A stretch of 12,490 bases of DNA from Bacillota bacterium. GTDB taxonomy: Bacteria; Bacillota; Clostridia; Acetivibrionales; DSM-1351. Positions within the stretch are counted from its first letter, which is position 1. Every line of letters starts with the position of its first letter. Below, piece after piece: positions 5,922-12,490 of this stretch. Under the pieces are notes generated by a model. It searched no databases and was not told the origin of the DNA. It was given only the letters and a program-made list of their open reading frames with translations. The position numbers and the translations under genes were made by a program. The stretch covers positions 1 to 12,490 of the forward strand of contig JAFABO010000072.1 in the NCBI GenBank assembly GCA_023426005.1. Reading direction: 5' to 3'.

Positions 5922-7007
5922 TTGAAGCACGAATTACATAGTATAGAAAGGCCCTACGGGACGAAGCTTTATAAGCAGTATACGGGAAGGAAAAGTCTTA
6001 TCCTTCTTGGTATTGCGGTACTGACACTCTTAGTGGCGTTATTTGCGGTTAACGCAGGCTCTACGGATCTGAATTCTTACCAGGTTATAAAATCGATCCT
6101 GGGGCGAGGAAACAGTGTTTCAGATGTTGTTATATGGAATATCCGCCTGCCCAGAGTTCTGGCAGCGATTATTGCCGGAGCCGGTCTATCGGTGGCCGGG
6201 TGTGTGATGCAGAACAATTTGAGGAATCCCCTGGCCTCTCCTTCTACCATGGGAATATCCAATGCCGCTGCCTTTGGTGCCAACATGGCTATCATTGTCT
6301 ATGGCGCAGGCAGTATCCACAGTACCAGTACCGATGCCGTGGCTATCAATAATCCCTATATGGTTGCAGTTTCAGCATTTATATGGTCTATGGCAGCTAC
6401 AGGAGTGATTCTACTGCTGGCCAGGTTCCGTGGTTTTTCGCCGGAGGCGATGGTACTTTCCGGTATAGCCATCGGCTCATTGTTTGCCGCGGGAACAACT
6501 TTGATACAATATTTTGCCCAGGATGTTCAGGTGGCCGCCGTAGTCTTTTGGACCTTCGGAGATCTGGGACGGGCATCCTGGAGGGAAGTGGCAATCATGG
6601 CGGCGCTTATAGCCGTCTCAGTGATCTATTTTATGGTGAAGAGGTGGGATTACAATGCTCTGGACGGAGGAGAAGAAACGGCAAAAGGTCTGGGAGTCAA
6701 TGTGGAAAGGACGCGTTTCGGAGGTATGTTCGTTTCTTCCCTGATCACTGCTGTTGCCGTATCATTTCTGGGGATCATCGGTTTTATAGGGCTGGTGGGA
6801 CCGCAAATCACCCGGAGAATCATCGGAAACGACCACCGTTTTCTGGTTCCTGCCTCTGCCGTGATGGGAGCTCTTTTGCTGCTGGTATCGGACACCCTGG
6901 CAAGGACTGTCATAGCACCGGTGGTGCTGCCGGTGGGAGCTATTACGTCTTTTCTGGGAGCGCCGCTTTTCTTATATTTATTGGCGAGGGGGTATAAAAG
7001 AAGATGA
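5922..7007 (+). CDS. FecCD-family ABC transporter permease
   Basis: A 361-residue integral membrane permease of the BtuC/FecCD family, which imports siderophore-iron, haem, cobalamin or, in the MolBC subgroup, molybdate. Visible family signatures are GAGLSVAGCVMQNNLRNPLA followed by SPSTMGISNAAAFGANMAI, the cytoplasmic-loop stretch around FLGIIGFIGLVGPQITRRI, and the C-terminal LPVGAITSFLGAPLFLYLL. About ten membrane spans are expected. The open frame extends back into fmdE, but no upstream ATG is credible. TTG at 5922 with AAAAGGA (5906-5912) 9 bases before it is my preferred start; TTG at 5913 is an alternative. The stop overlaps the ATPase start as ATGA. Confidence 0.9.
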   Translation: MKHELHSIERPYGTKLYKQYTGRKSLILLGIAVLTLLVALFAVNAGSTDLNSYQVIKSILGRGNSVSDVVIWNIRLPRVLAAIIAGAGLSVAGCVMQNNLRNPLASPSTMGISNAAAFGANMAIIVYGAGSIHSTSTDAVAINNPYMVAVSAFIWSMAATGVILLLARFRGFSPEAMVLSGIAIGSLFAAGTTLIQYFAQDVQVAAVVFWTFGDLGRASWREVAIMAALIAVSVIYFMVKRWDYNALDGGEETAKGLGVNVERTRFGGMFVSSLITAVAVSFLGIIGFIGLVGPQITRRIIGNDHRFLVPASAVMGALLLLVSDTLARTVIAPVVLPVGAITSFLGAPLFLYLLARGYKRR

Positions 7008-7756
7008 TTTTATCTGTAAAGGATCTGGAATTCAACTACCCGAGCCGTCCTGTGCTGCATTATATTGATTTTTCCATTGAGCCTGGAGACTGCCTGGCCA
7101 TCATGGGGACTAACGGTGCGGGAAAATCTACTTTGCTTAAATGCATCAACCGGATTTTAAAACCCCAGTCTGGCGTTGTATATGTCCGGGAGGATGAGAT
7201 ATTCAAGCTTAAAAATATCGAGCTGGCACAGCGGATCGGCTATGTGTCCCAGCAGCAGGAGAGGAGCCGGAGCACTGTTTTTGATGCGGTATTGCTGGGA
7301 AGAAAACCATATATCAAGTGGGATGCTTCCCAAAAGGATCTTGAAATTGCAGGCCGCGCCCTTGAAATGCTGGAATTGAGCGATTATGCAATGAGGTATT
7401 TGGATGAATTGAGCGGAGGAGAATTGCAGAAAGTAGTAATTGCAAGGGCCCTGGCTCAAGAGCCGGATCTGCTTCTATTAGACGAACCAACTAGCAGCCT
7501 TGATTTAAAAAATCAGCTGGAGGTTATCCGCATGGTTAAAAAAGTAGTGAAAAGCCAGCAAATCGCTGCGGTAGTGACCATGCACGATTTGAACATGGCC
7601 ATACGCTTTGCTAATAAGTTCGTGATGCTTAAAAACGGCAATATTTTTGCAGCCGGAGGGATTGAGGTTATGACGGCGGAAAATGTCCATAGCGTCTATT
7701 CCGTTTCGGTAGCTATCCACCAATATGAAGATCTGCCGGTGGTGATTCCTTTATAG
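7004..7756 (+). CDS. ABC transporter ATP-binding protein (FecE/BtuD type)
   Basis: A 250-residue ATPase that powers the adjacent permease at the inner face of the membrane. All motifs are intact: Walker A GTNGAGKST (35-43), Q-loop at VSQQQE (about 81-86), signature LSGGE (136-140), Walker B LLLLDEP (156-162), D-loop SSLD and H-loop H194 (VTMHDLN). The AxGGIEVMTAENVHSVY stretch near the C-terminus is typical of the iron-chelate/cobalamin importer subfamily. The ATG overlaps the permease stop, indicating coupled translation. Confidence 0.94.
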   Translation: MILSVKDLEFNYPSRPVLHYIDFSIEPGDCLAIMGTNGAGKSTLLKCINRILKPQSGVVYVREDEIFKLKNIELAQRIGYVSQQQERSRSTVFDAVLLGRKPYIKWDASQKDLEIAGRALEMLELSDYAMRYLDELSGGELQKVVIARALAQEPDLLLLDEPTSSLDLKNQLEVIRMVKKVVKSQQIAAVVTMHDLNMAIRFANKFVMLKNGNIFAAGGIEVMTAENVHSVYSVSVAIHQYEDLPVVIPL

Positions 7757-7787
7757 TAATTATATTTTGTAGGAGGGTAAAATAACA

Positions 7788-8897
7788 ATGGATAAAAAGG
7801 CTATATCAATTTTACTTATAGCATTTCTACTATTTGCAACTATACTCGTGGGATGTTCTTCTTCGACTTCTGGGAGAGATGAGGAGGAAACATTCAAAAT
7901 TGTTGTGACAGATATGCTGGGAAGACAGGTAGAGCTTAAATCACAAGCTCAAAAAATAGTAGCAATCGGTCCCGGCGCCCTGAGACTTTGCTGTTATGTT
8001 GACGGCGTAGAGCTGCTTGCAGGCATTGAGCAGATGGATAAAGATAGCGCTGCCGGAAAGCCATATGTAATAGCAAACCCATCTATGGCGAGTCTTCCCG
8101 TAATAGGAGCGGGCGGTCCTAACAACGCTCCCGATGCGGAGAAACTCCTTTCAATTAACCCGGATGTGATTTTTACTACCTATGCGCAGGATAAGACGGC
8201 TGCGGATAACTTGCAGTCCAAAACAGGAATTCCGATGGTGGCTATCAGCTATGGAAAGGTTTCAACCTTTGATCCGGATTTGTATGCATCCATTAAGTTA
8301 ATCGGAAAGCTCACAGGCAAGGAGCAGAGAGCACAGGAAGTAGTGGACTATATGGAGAAGTGCGAGACCGACCTGGACCAGAGGACCAGGGGCATTCCGG
8401 AGGGTGAAAGGCCCGTCGTATATATCGGAGCTCTGGGAGCCAGAGGGACTCATGGTATTGAAAGCACCCAGGGAGACTATTCTCTTTTTAATGCAATTCA
8501 TGCTAAAAATGTGGTCGATGAAACAGGCAAAACTGGTTCTCTTATGATCGATAGGGAAAAGCTTCTTCAATGGAATCCAGAAAAAATTTTTATCGATGGC
8601 GGCGGTGCCCAGATGGTTCAGGAGGATTATAAGAAAAACCCGGAATATTATAAAGCTTTGTCGGCTATGCAAAATGGTGAAATATATCTGCAGCTGCCTT
8701 ATAATTCTTATACCACAAATATAGATACTGCCATCGCGGATGCTTACTATATGGGAAAGGTTATTTATCCAAAGCAGTTCGATGATGTTGATCCTGAGAA
8801 AAAAGCCGATGAGATATACAAGTTTCTCCTTGGCAAGGAAATGTATGCTCAAATGGTAAAAGACTACGGAGGCTTTGAGAAGCTAACCCTGAATTAA
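7788..8897 (+). CDS. Substrate-binding lipoprotein of FecB/TroA-like type
   Basis: A 369-residue binding protein for the importer. The signal peptide has a KK start, a hydrophobic core (ISILLIAFLLFATI) and the lipobox LVGC with lipidated C23, so it is anchored outside the membrane. The body has the two-lobe FecB-like layout: VVTDMLGRQVELKSQAQKIV at the start of lobe one, a GGPNNAPDAEKLLSINPDVIFTT stretch, a long connecting helix region (TGKEQRAQEVVDYMEKCE), and second-lobe elements such as PVVYIGALG and LLQWNPEKIFIDGGG. AGGAGGG lies upstream of the ATG. It is the last gene of the operon. The ligand is not deducible; iron chelates, tungstate/molybdate or corrinoids are all possible for this fold. 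Confidence 0.9.
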   Translation: MDKKAISILLIAFLLFATILVGCSSSTSGRDEEETFKIVVTDMLGRQVELKSQAQKIVAIGPGALRLCCYVDGVELLAGIEQMDKDSAAGKPYVIANPSMASLPVIGAGGPNNAPDAEKLLSINPDVIFTTYAQDKTAADNLQSKTGIPMVAISYGKVSTFDPDLYASIKLIGKLTGKEQRAQEVVDYMEKCETDLDQRTRGIPEGERPVVYIGALGARGTHGIESTQGDYSLFNAIHAKNVVDETGKTGSLMIDREKLLQWNPEKIFIDGGGAQMVQEDYKKNPEYYKALSAMQNGEIYLQLPYNSYTTNIDTAIADAYYMGKVIYPKQFDDVDPEKKADEIYKFLLGKEMYAQMVKDYGGFEKLTLN

Positions 8898-8996
8898 TGG
8901 GCAGTGTCCATATGGAAGCAAGAAGTTAGAAATCAATAATAACAGGATGACAGCCAATAGACAGGTATATTGTATAAGCAGATCAACTCAATTTAG

Positions 8997-9037
8997 CGGT
9001 TCACTTCGGGCCAAGTTGGCCCGAAGTGAACCGTTTT
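8997..9037 (+). terminator. Intrinsic terminator of the fmdE transport operon
   Basis: A perfect 16-bp stem (8997-9012 with 9018-9033; CGGTTCACTTCGGGCC and its complement) with a 5-base loop, followed by TTTT. It lies about 100 bases after the binding-protein stop and is strong by GC content. Confidence 0.9.
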
Positions 9038-9114
9038 GGCATTAATCTATAAGCAATCTATAAAGAATATAAAAAACATTTTCTGCATCTGTCGAAAATA
9101 TTCTTGTAAGATGG

Positions 9115-9143
9115 TTGACATTTATGTAAGGCAGATGTAGAAT
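9115..9143 (+). promoter_or_regulatory. Strong promoter-like sequence pointing toward the IS
   Basis: A perfect TTGACA (9115-9120), a 17-base spacer and TAGAAT (9138-9143, five of six). No gene follows on the plus strand until blaI at 10970, beyond the transposase, which lies antisense. TGTAAG motifs lie upstream of the -35, in the spacer and just after the -10, suggesting operator half-sites. It may have driven blaI before the IS inserted (inference), or be an outward promoter of unknown purpose. Confidence 0.5.
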
Positions 9144-9201
9144 ACCATTGTAAGGCAATTGTCTTAAAAGTCCAGCGGTAAAATGTCAAGAGTAAATTGG
9201 A

Positions 9202-9261
9202 AATAAATTTTGTAAGTATGATAATATTTTACCTGTTTTAGACGAAAAACTGAACCCCTAC
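9202..9261. repeat. Left copy of inverted blocks flanking the IS110 element
   Basis: Contains AATAAATTTTGTAAG (9202-9216), GTTTTAGA (9235-9242) and AACCCCTAC (9253-9261). The exact reverse complements occur in mirrored order at 10940-10954, 10931-10938 and 10905-10913. The spacing between blocks differs on the two sides. Confidence 0.6.
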
Positions 9262-9318
9262 TAAAGCCTACCAGAGTGTATTTGCAAAAATGGTAGGAAG
9301 TGGAATACCAAATGGAAA

Positions 9319-10551
9319 TTAATCTCCCTTTGGTGGAGTATAAAGTCGGTTGTCATGCAGCAGAGCATAGACAAGACGGACAAATTTTCTGGCAGTTAAT
9401 GCAAGTGCTCTCTTATGTGGCGTTTTAGGAGTTTGCTTGTATTTTAGCTCATAGAAGCGTTTTAACTCGTGATCGTGCAATCTCACTTTGTTAGTGGCTT
9501 CCATCATGTAGTAACGCAAATACCGGTTGCCGAATTTGATTAAATGTGTATCCGCAGCCGTAAAATTACCTGATTGATGCTTGGTCCAGGCAATACCCGC
9601 AAATTTGGCCAACGCCGCTTGATCCTTGAAACGATGAATATCACCAATTTCTGCTATGATTCCAGCAGAGTAAACAGGACCGATTCCTTTGATTGAGGTC
9701 AATGTGTTTGGAATGAGCTTTATCTGCTCCTCAATGGCCTTATCAAAGATTTTGAGCTGTTCCTTGTAAGCTTTAATAGCAGCAAGAGATACAGCAAGAA
9801 CCTGATTGACAGAGTCTGTAACCGTTTTGGGGAGACGGTATGAACTTCTGGCTGCCTTTTGAACAGCTTTAGCAATTTCATCAGGATTTTCAAATCGGCC
9901 TTTACCTTTTTGATTTATGAAATCGGCCAATTCTTCAATTGGCATATAAGAGATTTCATCTACCGAAAAGAATTCTTCAATGATGCTGCTGGATGTAGCT
10001 CCGAACTTGTCAGAAAAAATCTTCTCTTGTGTAAGTGAAGAAAATTTGAGGAACAAGTTGTTAAGGAACCAGTTTTTCTCCCGTGCAAGGTTTTGAACTG
10101 TATGAAATCTTGCACGAGTGAGCTTTTGTAGTGCTTTGTATCTGTCGTCCATGTAGACCTCCTTGTTAATATGACCGAAACGTAGATGTTCGGCAATAAC
10201 CCATGCATCTATATCATCGGTTTTTGGAAGGTCAGGATACATAGCTTTAAACTTATTGACCTGAGTTGGGTTAAGCACATGTATTTTGGTATTAAAGCCA
10301 TTTACTGAGGTGTCTTGCATTAGGAAGTAAACAAGAGGATCACCGTAGACAGAAGTAGATTCAAGACCAATGACGATGGACTCAAAGTTGTTCTTCTCTG
10401 CTATACCGGCAACCTTCTGGCAAAGGTTTTTTGCACCGGGAACGGAGTTGGAAACAACAAACTTAGAAAGACTGGTTCCGTCAGGATGGAGGATACGAAC
10501 TTTGTTGTCATTAAGACTAACATCAATACCTACCAATAAAGAATGTGACAA
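9319..10551 (-). CDS. IS110-family DEDD transposase
   Basis: A 410-residue recombinase. The N-terminal RuvC-like DEDD domain shows D10 (LVGIDVS), E64 (GLESTSVYG) and D112/D115 (KTDDIDAWVIAEH). A coiled helical middle follows, and then the C-terminal Tnp_20 domain with SIKGIGPVYSAGIIAEIGD, DQAALAKFAGI and an SG motif (QSG, 326-328), which probably carries the nucleophilic serine. Full motifs and normal length suggest an active enzyme. The TTG at 10551 is preferred to the GTG at 10560 because a near-perfect AAGGAGGTGA precedes it at 8 bases, whereas the GTG lies inside that ribosome-binding site. Established knowledge: IS110 transposases act with a bridge (seek) RNA encoded in the element's noncoding end, which here would be the long 5' region. 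The gene is opposite in direction to both flanking operons. Confidence 0.93.
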   Translation of the reverse strand: MSHSLLVGIDVSLNDNKVRILHPDGTSLSKFVVSNSVPGAKNLCQKVAGIAEKNNFESIVIGLESTSVYGDPLVYFLMQDTSVNGFNTKIHVLNPTQVNKFKAMYPDLPKTDDIDAWVIAEHLRFGHINKEVYMDDRYKALQKLTRARFHTVQNLAREKNWFLNNLFLKFSSLTQEKIFSDKFGATSSSIIEEFFSVDEISYMPIEELADFINQKGKGRFENPDEIAKAVQKAARSSYRLPKTVTDSVNQVLAVSLAAIKAYKEQLKIFDKAIEEQIKLIPNTLTSIKGIGPVYSAGIIAEIGDIHRFKDQAALAKFAGIAWTKHQSGNFTAADTHLIKFGNRYLRYYMMEATNKVRLHDHELKRFYELKYKQTPKTPHKRALALTARKFVRLVYALLHDNRLYTPPKGD

Positions 10552-10583
10552 TGAAATCACCTCCTTCTTGAAATGATTTTTAA

Positions 10584-10850
10584 GCTATTGAACTTAACTA
10601 ATGCCCGTGGTACCTGACGCATCAACATCCTCGCAATTAGAATACACCTCCGGAAGCCTTATGCACGAGTCTCCTTAACTGCCATACAGGAGAAGGTTTT
10701 AGGAGAAAAACACCCAGCGGTTTAAAGCTAACATCAGGCCAGGGGAACTGACTTAAACAGAAGCAACACAAAGTGTTCAACAGGAGTTGAGAGAACTATC
10801 CTCAATAGCCCTAAGATTATTGTACACGAGCATTAACTAAGTTCAATAGC
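10584..10850 (-). ncRNA. Candidate IS110 bridge (seek) RNA
   Basis: On the transposase-sense strand the segments 10850-10822 (starting GCTATTGAACTTA) and 10613-10584 (ending TAAGTTCAATAGC) can form a 29-bp stem closing about 208 bases. The two DNA arms differ at three positions, and all three become G.U wobbles in this RNA; the only other defect is one bulged C. On the opposite strand the same positions would be mismatches. Within it are smaller hairpins: AACAC/GTGTT with a 3-base loop (10777-10765) and TCTCCT/AGGAGA with a 12-base loop (10693-10670). No ORF is present. Position 5' of an IS110 transposase fits known bridge RNAs, although 267 nt is longer than the roughly 180 nt of the well-studied IS621 RNA. 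The guide loops could not be assigned by eye. Confidence 0.58.
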
Positions 10851-10860
10851 GATAAATTTA

Positions 10861-10969
10861 GTTATCAGATAACAAAATATTTTCCAGTTTATTTATGTAA
10901 ATATGTAGGGGTTGTAACTGGAAAAAATCTTCTAAAACCCTTACAAAATTTATTATACGAGGAGTTAAT
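10861..10969 (+). promoter_or_regulatory. blaI upstream region with inverted repeats
   Basis: Contains a 6+1+6 palindrome GTTATCAGATAAC (10861-10873), inverted arms TTTTCCAGTT (10880-10889) and AACTGGAAAA (10916-10925), and the mirrored copies of the left-flank blocks. TGTA-type half-sites (ATGTAAATATGTAGG at 10895-10909, TTGTAA at 10912-10917, TTACAA at 10941-10946) could be BlaI-contact sequences, but the canonical TACANNTGTA palindrome is absent. No convincing sigma-A promoter for blaI is visible on this side of the IS. Confidence 0.4.
10940..10954. repeat. Right copy of the inverted 15-mer flanking the IS110 element
   Basis: CTTACAAAATTTATT is the exact reverse complement of 9202-9216. 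It ends 15 bases before the blaI start, so it lies in or next to the blaI leader rather than clearly inside the IS. Confidence 0.65.
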
Positions 10970-11350
10970 ATGATGAACACAATGAAAAAACTACCGGACG
11001 CGGAGTTTGACATCATGAAAGTGGTGTGGGCTAATGAGCCTCCTATCACGACCAACATCATTATGCAACAGCTAGGAAATGAAAGAGAATGGAAAGCGCA
11101 GACAATCATTTCCCTTATGCTGCGGCTGGTAGAACGTGGCTTTATACGAACTGAAAAAAACGGAAAAGAACGCACCTATTTTCCGCTTATCAGCAAGGAG
11201 GACTATTTGAAGTTTGAAACGGGCGACTTCATGGAGCGGTTTCATGGCAATTCTTTCGCCAGCTTGGTTGCTACACTCTATGACGGTAAGAAAATAAGGG
11301 ACAGCGACCTTGACGAATTGGCGAGGTGGTTGAAAGACAGGAGGGAGTAA
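10970..11350 (+). CDS. blaI: BlaI/MecI/CopY-family transcriptional repressor
   Basis: A 126-residue winged-helix repressor. KLPDAEFDIMKVVWANEPPI starts the DNA-binding domain exactly as in BlaI/MecI proteins; the recognition region follows at KAQTIISLMLRLVERGFI and the wing at EKNGKERTYFPLIS. The C-terminal part (about 75-126) is the dimerisation segment that also holds the site cut on induction. AGGAG (10960-10964) precedes the ATG, and a second ATG one codon later is equally possible. It lies directly before a BlaR1-type gene, the usual two-gene beta-lactam-responsive switch. Related pairs in Clostridia often control genes other than beta-lactamases, so the target is not certain. Confidence 0.92.
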   Translation: MMNTMKKLPDAEFDIMKVVWANEPPITTNIIMQQLGNEREWKAQTIISLMLRLVERGFIRTEKNGKERTYFPLISKEDYLKFETGDFMERFHGNSFASLVATLYDGKKIRDSDLDELARWLKDRRE

Positions 11351-11351
11351 C

Positions 11352-12490
11352 ATGGAAACATTCTTCGTTATATTGCTGCAATGCACTCTCTCCATGTCTG
11401 TTATAACGCTTCTATATGCGGTTGTTTTGCCGATACTGTCAAAACGCTATACCGCGAAGTGGCGTTATATAATTTGGCTGGTGATAGCCGCTGGGTGGAT
11501 ATTCCCTTTTCGCCCCCGGGTTAATCTATCGTTTCTACCTACACAAATCGCGGATATACCTGTTATGCCAATACAGCCAATAATTAATGCCATGCCGTCT
11601 ACGACTGTTGCAGAGGAAACTGTGAACACTCCCGCAACAATCTCTGTGTGGTTGGTACTTGCGGTGATTTGGATTTTGGGTGTCGGAAGTGTCGTATTGT
11701 ATCATGCTATGCGACATATCCGCTTTATGAAAACAGTACGTCGTTGGAGCGAACCCATAATCAATTTAGATCATTTAGAAACCTTGGACAATTTAAAGAC
11801 CGAACTAAATATTAATACCCAGGTAAAATTAAGTGTTTGCCAGAGTATTGCAAGTCCAATGCTTATCGGCTTTTTCCGTCCTGCTATTTTACTGCCGCCT
11901 GTCGAAATTGGGATTGATGAATTACCTTTTATTTTAAAGCATGAGCTAATTCACTATAAGCGGCATGACCTATGGTATAAGGCGCTGATTTTGGCGGCAA
12001 CCGCACTCCACTGGTTTAATCCACTGGTTTATTTCATGACGAAATCGGCGGCAGTACAATGTGAAATTTCTTGTGATGCGCTGGTTTTACGAGGCGCGGA
12101 TTTTCAGCAGCGCAAGCAATACGGCGAAACCATTATAGGCGTTGTCAGGAACGGGGCGAAGTTCCGAACAGCATTATCAACTAATTTTTATGGAGGGAAA
12201 AAAGGCATGAAAAATCGTATTTCTTCAATCATGGACACAAAACGGAAAAAAGCTGGTGTTGCGGTTCTTTGTATAGCTCTGGTGGGTATTATTATGACCG
12301 GGGCTACGCATGCTGCTACCGCGGATAACGAGCAGACAATCGTACTGGAAAGTAAAAATGTTACTTTCGCAGAAGAAACAGCATATGTAGAAACGCCGGA
12401 AAGCAAGGCGGCAATCTATGCTGCTTATGAACAATATGGACTCACTTACAACAAAAGCACAGACCAGTTATTTTACAATGGGGAATTAGT
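11352..12490 (+). CDS. blaR1: BlaR1-type M56 metallopeptidase sensor (3' end outside window)
   Basis: The frame is open from ATG 11352 to the window end, giving 379 residues without a stop. Membrane segments lie at about 4-27, 38-52, 97-117 and 301-318. The zinc protease motif is HELIH at 197-201 within ILKHELIHYKRHDLWYKAL, and E238 in CEISCD is the probable third ligand; NPLVYF before it is also conserved in M56 peptidases. KKGMKNRISSIMDTKRKK (283-300) matches the juxtamembrane region common to BlaR1/MecR1 proteins. After the last visible span comes an extracellular tail ending LTYNKSTDQLFYNGEL. The visible part lacks the penicillin-binding SxxK sensor, which would follow beyond the window if present. 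The start lies one base after the blaI stop, so the two are coupled; on induction the protease would lead to BlaI cleavage. Confidence 0.9.
   Translation, partial: METFFVILLQCTLSMSVITLLYAVVLPILSKRYTAKWRYIIWLVIAAGWIFPFRPRVNLSFLPTQIADIPVMPIQPIINAMPSTTVAEETVNTPATISVWLVLAVIWILGVGSVVLYHAMRHIRFMKTVRRWSEPIINLDHLETLDNLKTELNINTQVKLSVCQSIASPMLIGFFRPAILLPPVEIGIDELPFILKHELIHYKRHDLWYKALILAATALHWFNPLVYFMTKSAAVQCEISCDALVLRGADFQQRKQYGETIIGVVRNGAKFRTALSTNFYGGKKGMKNRISSIMDTKRKKAGVAVLCIALVGIIMTGATHAATADNEQTIVLESKNVTFAEETAYVETPESKAAIYAAYEQYGLTYNKSTDQLFYNGEL

Larger units (their letters stand above)
9038..9318. other. Noncoding region between the transport operon and the IS110 transposase
   Basis: No gene is visible. 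It holds a tandem-like repeat AATCTATAA (9044-9052 and 9055-9063), an outward promoter on the plus strand (9115-9143), four copies of TGTAAG between 9105 and 9216, a hairpin CCTACCA/TGGTAGG (9267-9273 and 9291-9297), and blocks that recur inverted on the far side of the IS. The element boundary falls somewhere in this stretch but cannot be fixed by eye. Confidence 0.5.
9267..10913 (-). mobile_element. IS110-family insertion sequence (boundaries approximate)
   Basis: The transposase gene, about 300 bases of noncoding structured sequence on its 5' side and a short 3' side are what an IS110-group element contains. The family has no reliable terminal inverted repeats or target duplications, so the limits given are only a bracket between the flanking repeat blocks. 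The element separates the transport operon terminator from blaI. Confidence 0.6.

Noticed and set aside
6383..6997. 204-codon plus-strand open frame
   Set aside because: It is an out-of-frame reading of the FecCD permease, with an implausible composition rich in G, S and R.
8298..8852. 184-codon minus-strand open frame
   Set aside because: Antisense to the binding-protein gene, with no start signal or recognisable domain.
9044..9063. Tandem AATCTATAA copies as a possible repeat array
   Set aside because: Only two copies of an AT-rich 9-mer; no third unit and no CRISPR-like spacing. No CRISPR array was seen anywhere in the window.
9173..9180. CCAGCGGT shared with 10714-10721 in the candidate bridge RNA
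   Set aside because: An 8-base match between two stretches of about 300 bases is expected by chance, so I do not claim it as a guide-target pairing.
9253..10913. 9-bp AACCCCTAC/GTAGGGGTT pair as exact IS termini
   Set aside because: Alone it is too short, and IS110 elements lack defined terminal repeats; kept only as part of the multi-block flank observation.

Overview
The window comes from a low-GC, endospore-forming anaerobic Firmicute (Clostridia, probably a Ruminiclostridium/Acetivibrio-like lineage; genus is inference). A spore germinant-receptor C subunit and an alpha/beta-type SASP show sporulation. A PerR regulator controlling rubredoxin and rubrerythrin-type proteins is the usual anaerobic peroxide defence.

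Layout. Positions 1-1054 (+) hold the 3' end of a germinant-receptor operon: a GerC-type lipoprotein C-terminus followed, with ATGA overlap, by a 75-residue two-TM protein resembling the receptor D subunits. Positions 1247-1453 (+) encode a SASP ending in a 17-bp perfect terminator shared with a convergent ferritin-like gene (1535-2107, -). Positions 2108-2971 contain no intact gene, only a decayed ABC-transporter ATPase domain. Positions 2972-5067 (-) form a tightly coupled operon: perR, a protein with a rubredoxin at each end, and a ferredoxin fused in frame to rubrerythrin. It is read from a promoter whose -10 lies in a 15-bp-arm palindrome. Positions 5191-9033 (+) form an operon with its own promoter and a structured leader: fmdE, FecCD-type permease, ABC ATPase and lipoprotein binding protein, ending in a 16-bp terminator. 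This looks like an uptake system for a metal, oxyanion or metal chelate.

Positions 9319-10551 (-) encode an IS110-family DEDD transposase. Its 5' noncoding side carries about 267 nt that can fold, as transposase-sense RNA, under a 29-bp enclosing stem in which all three non-Watson-Crick positions are G.U wobbles. This is the best candidate for the element's bridge (seek) RNA. The DNA flanking the element carries inverted copies of a 15-mer and two shorter blocks in collinear order. Positions 10970-12490 (+) are blaI and the start of blaR1, a beta-lactam-type sensor/regulator pair, the second cut by the window end.

The most interesting signals are the IS110 structured RNA, the repeats flanking that element, the ferredoxin-rubrerythrin fusion with an intact internal start site, and the two regulatory regions in the divergent perR/fmdE intergenic space.
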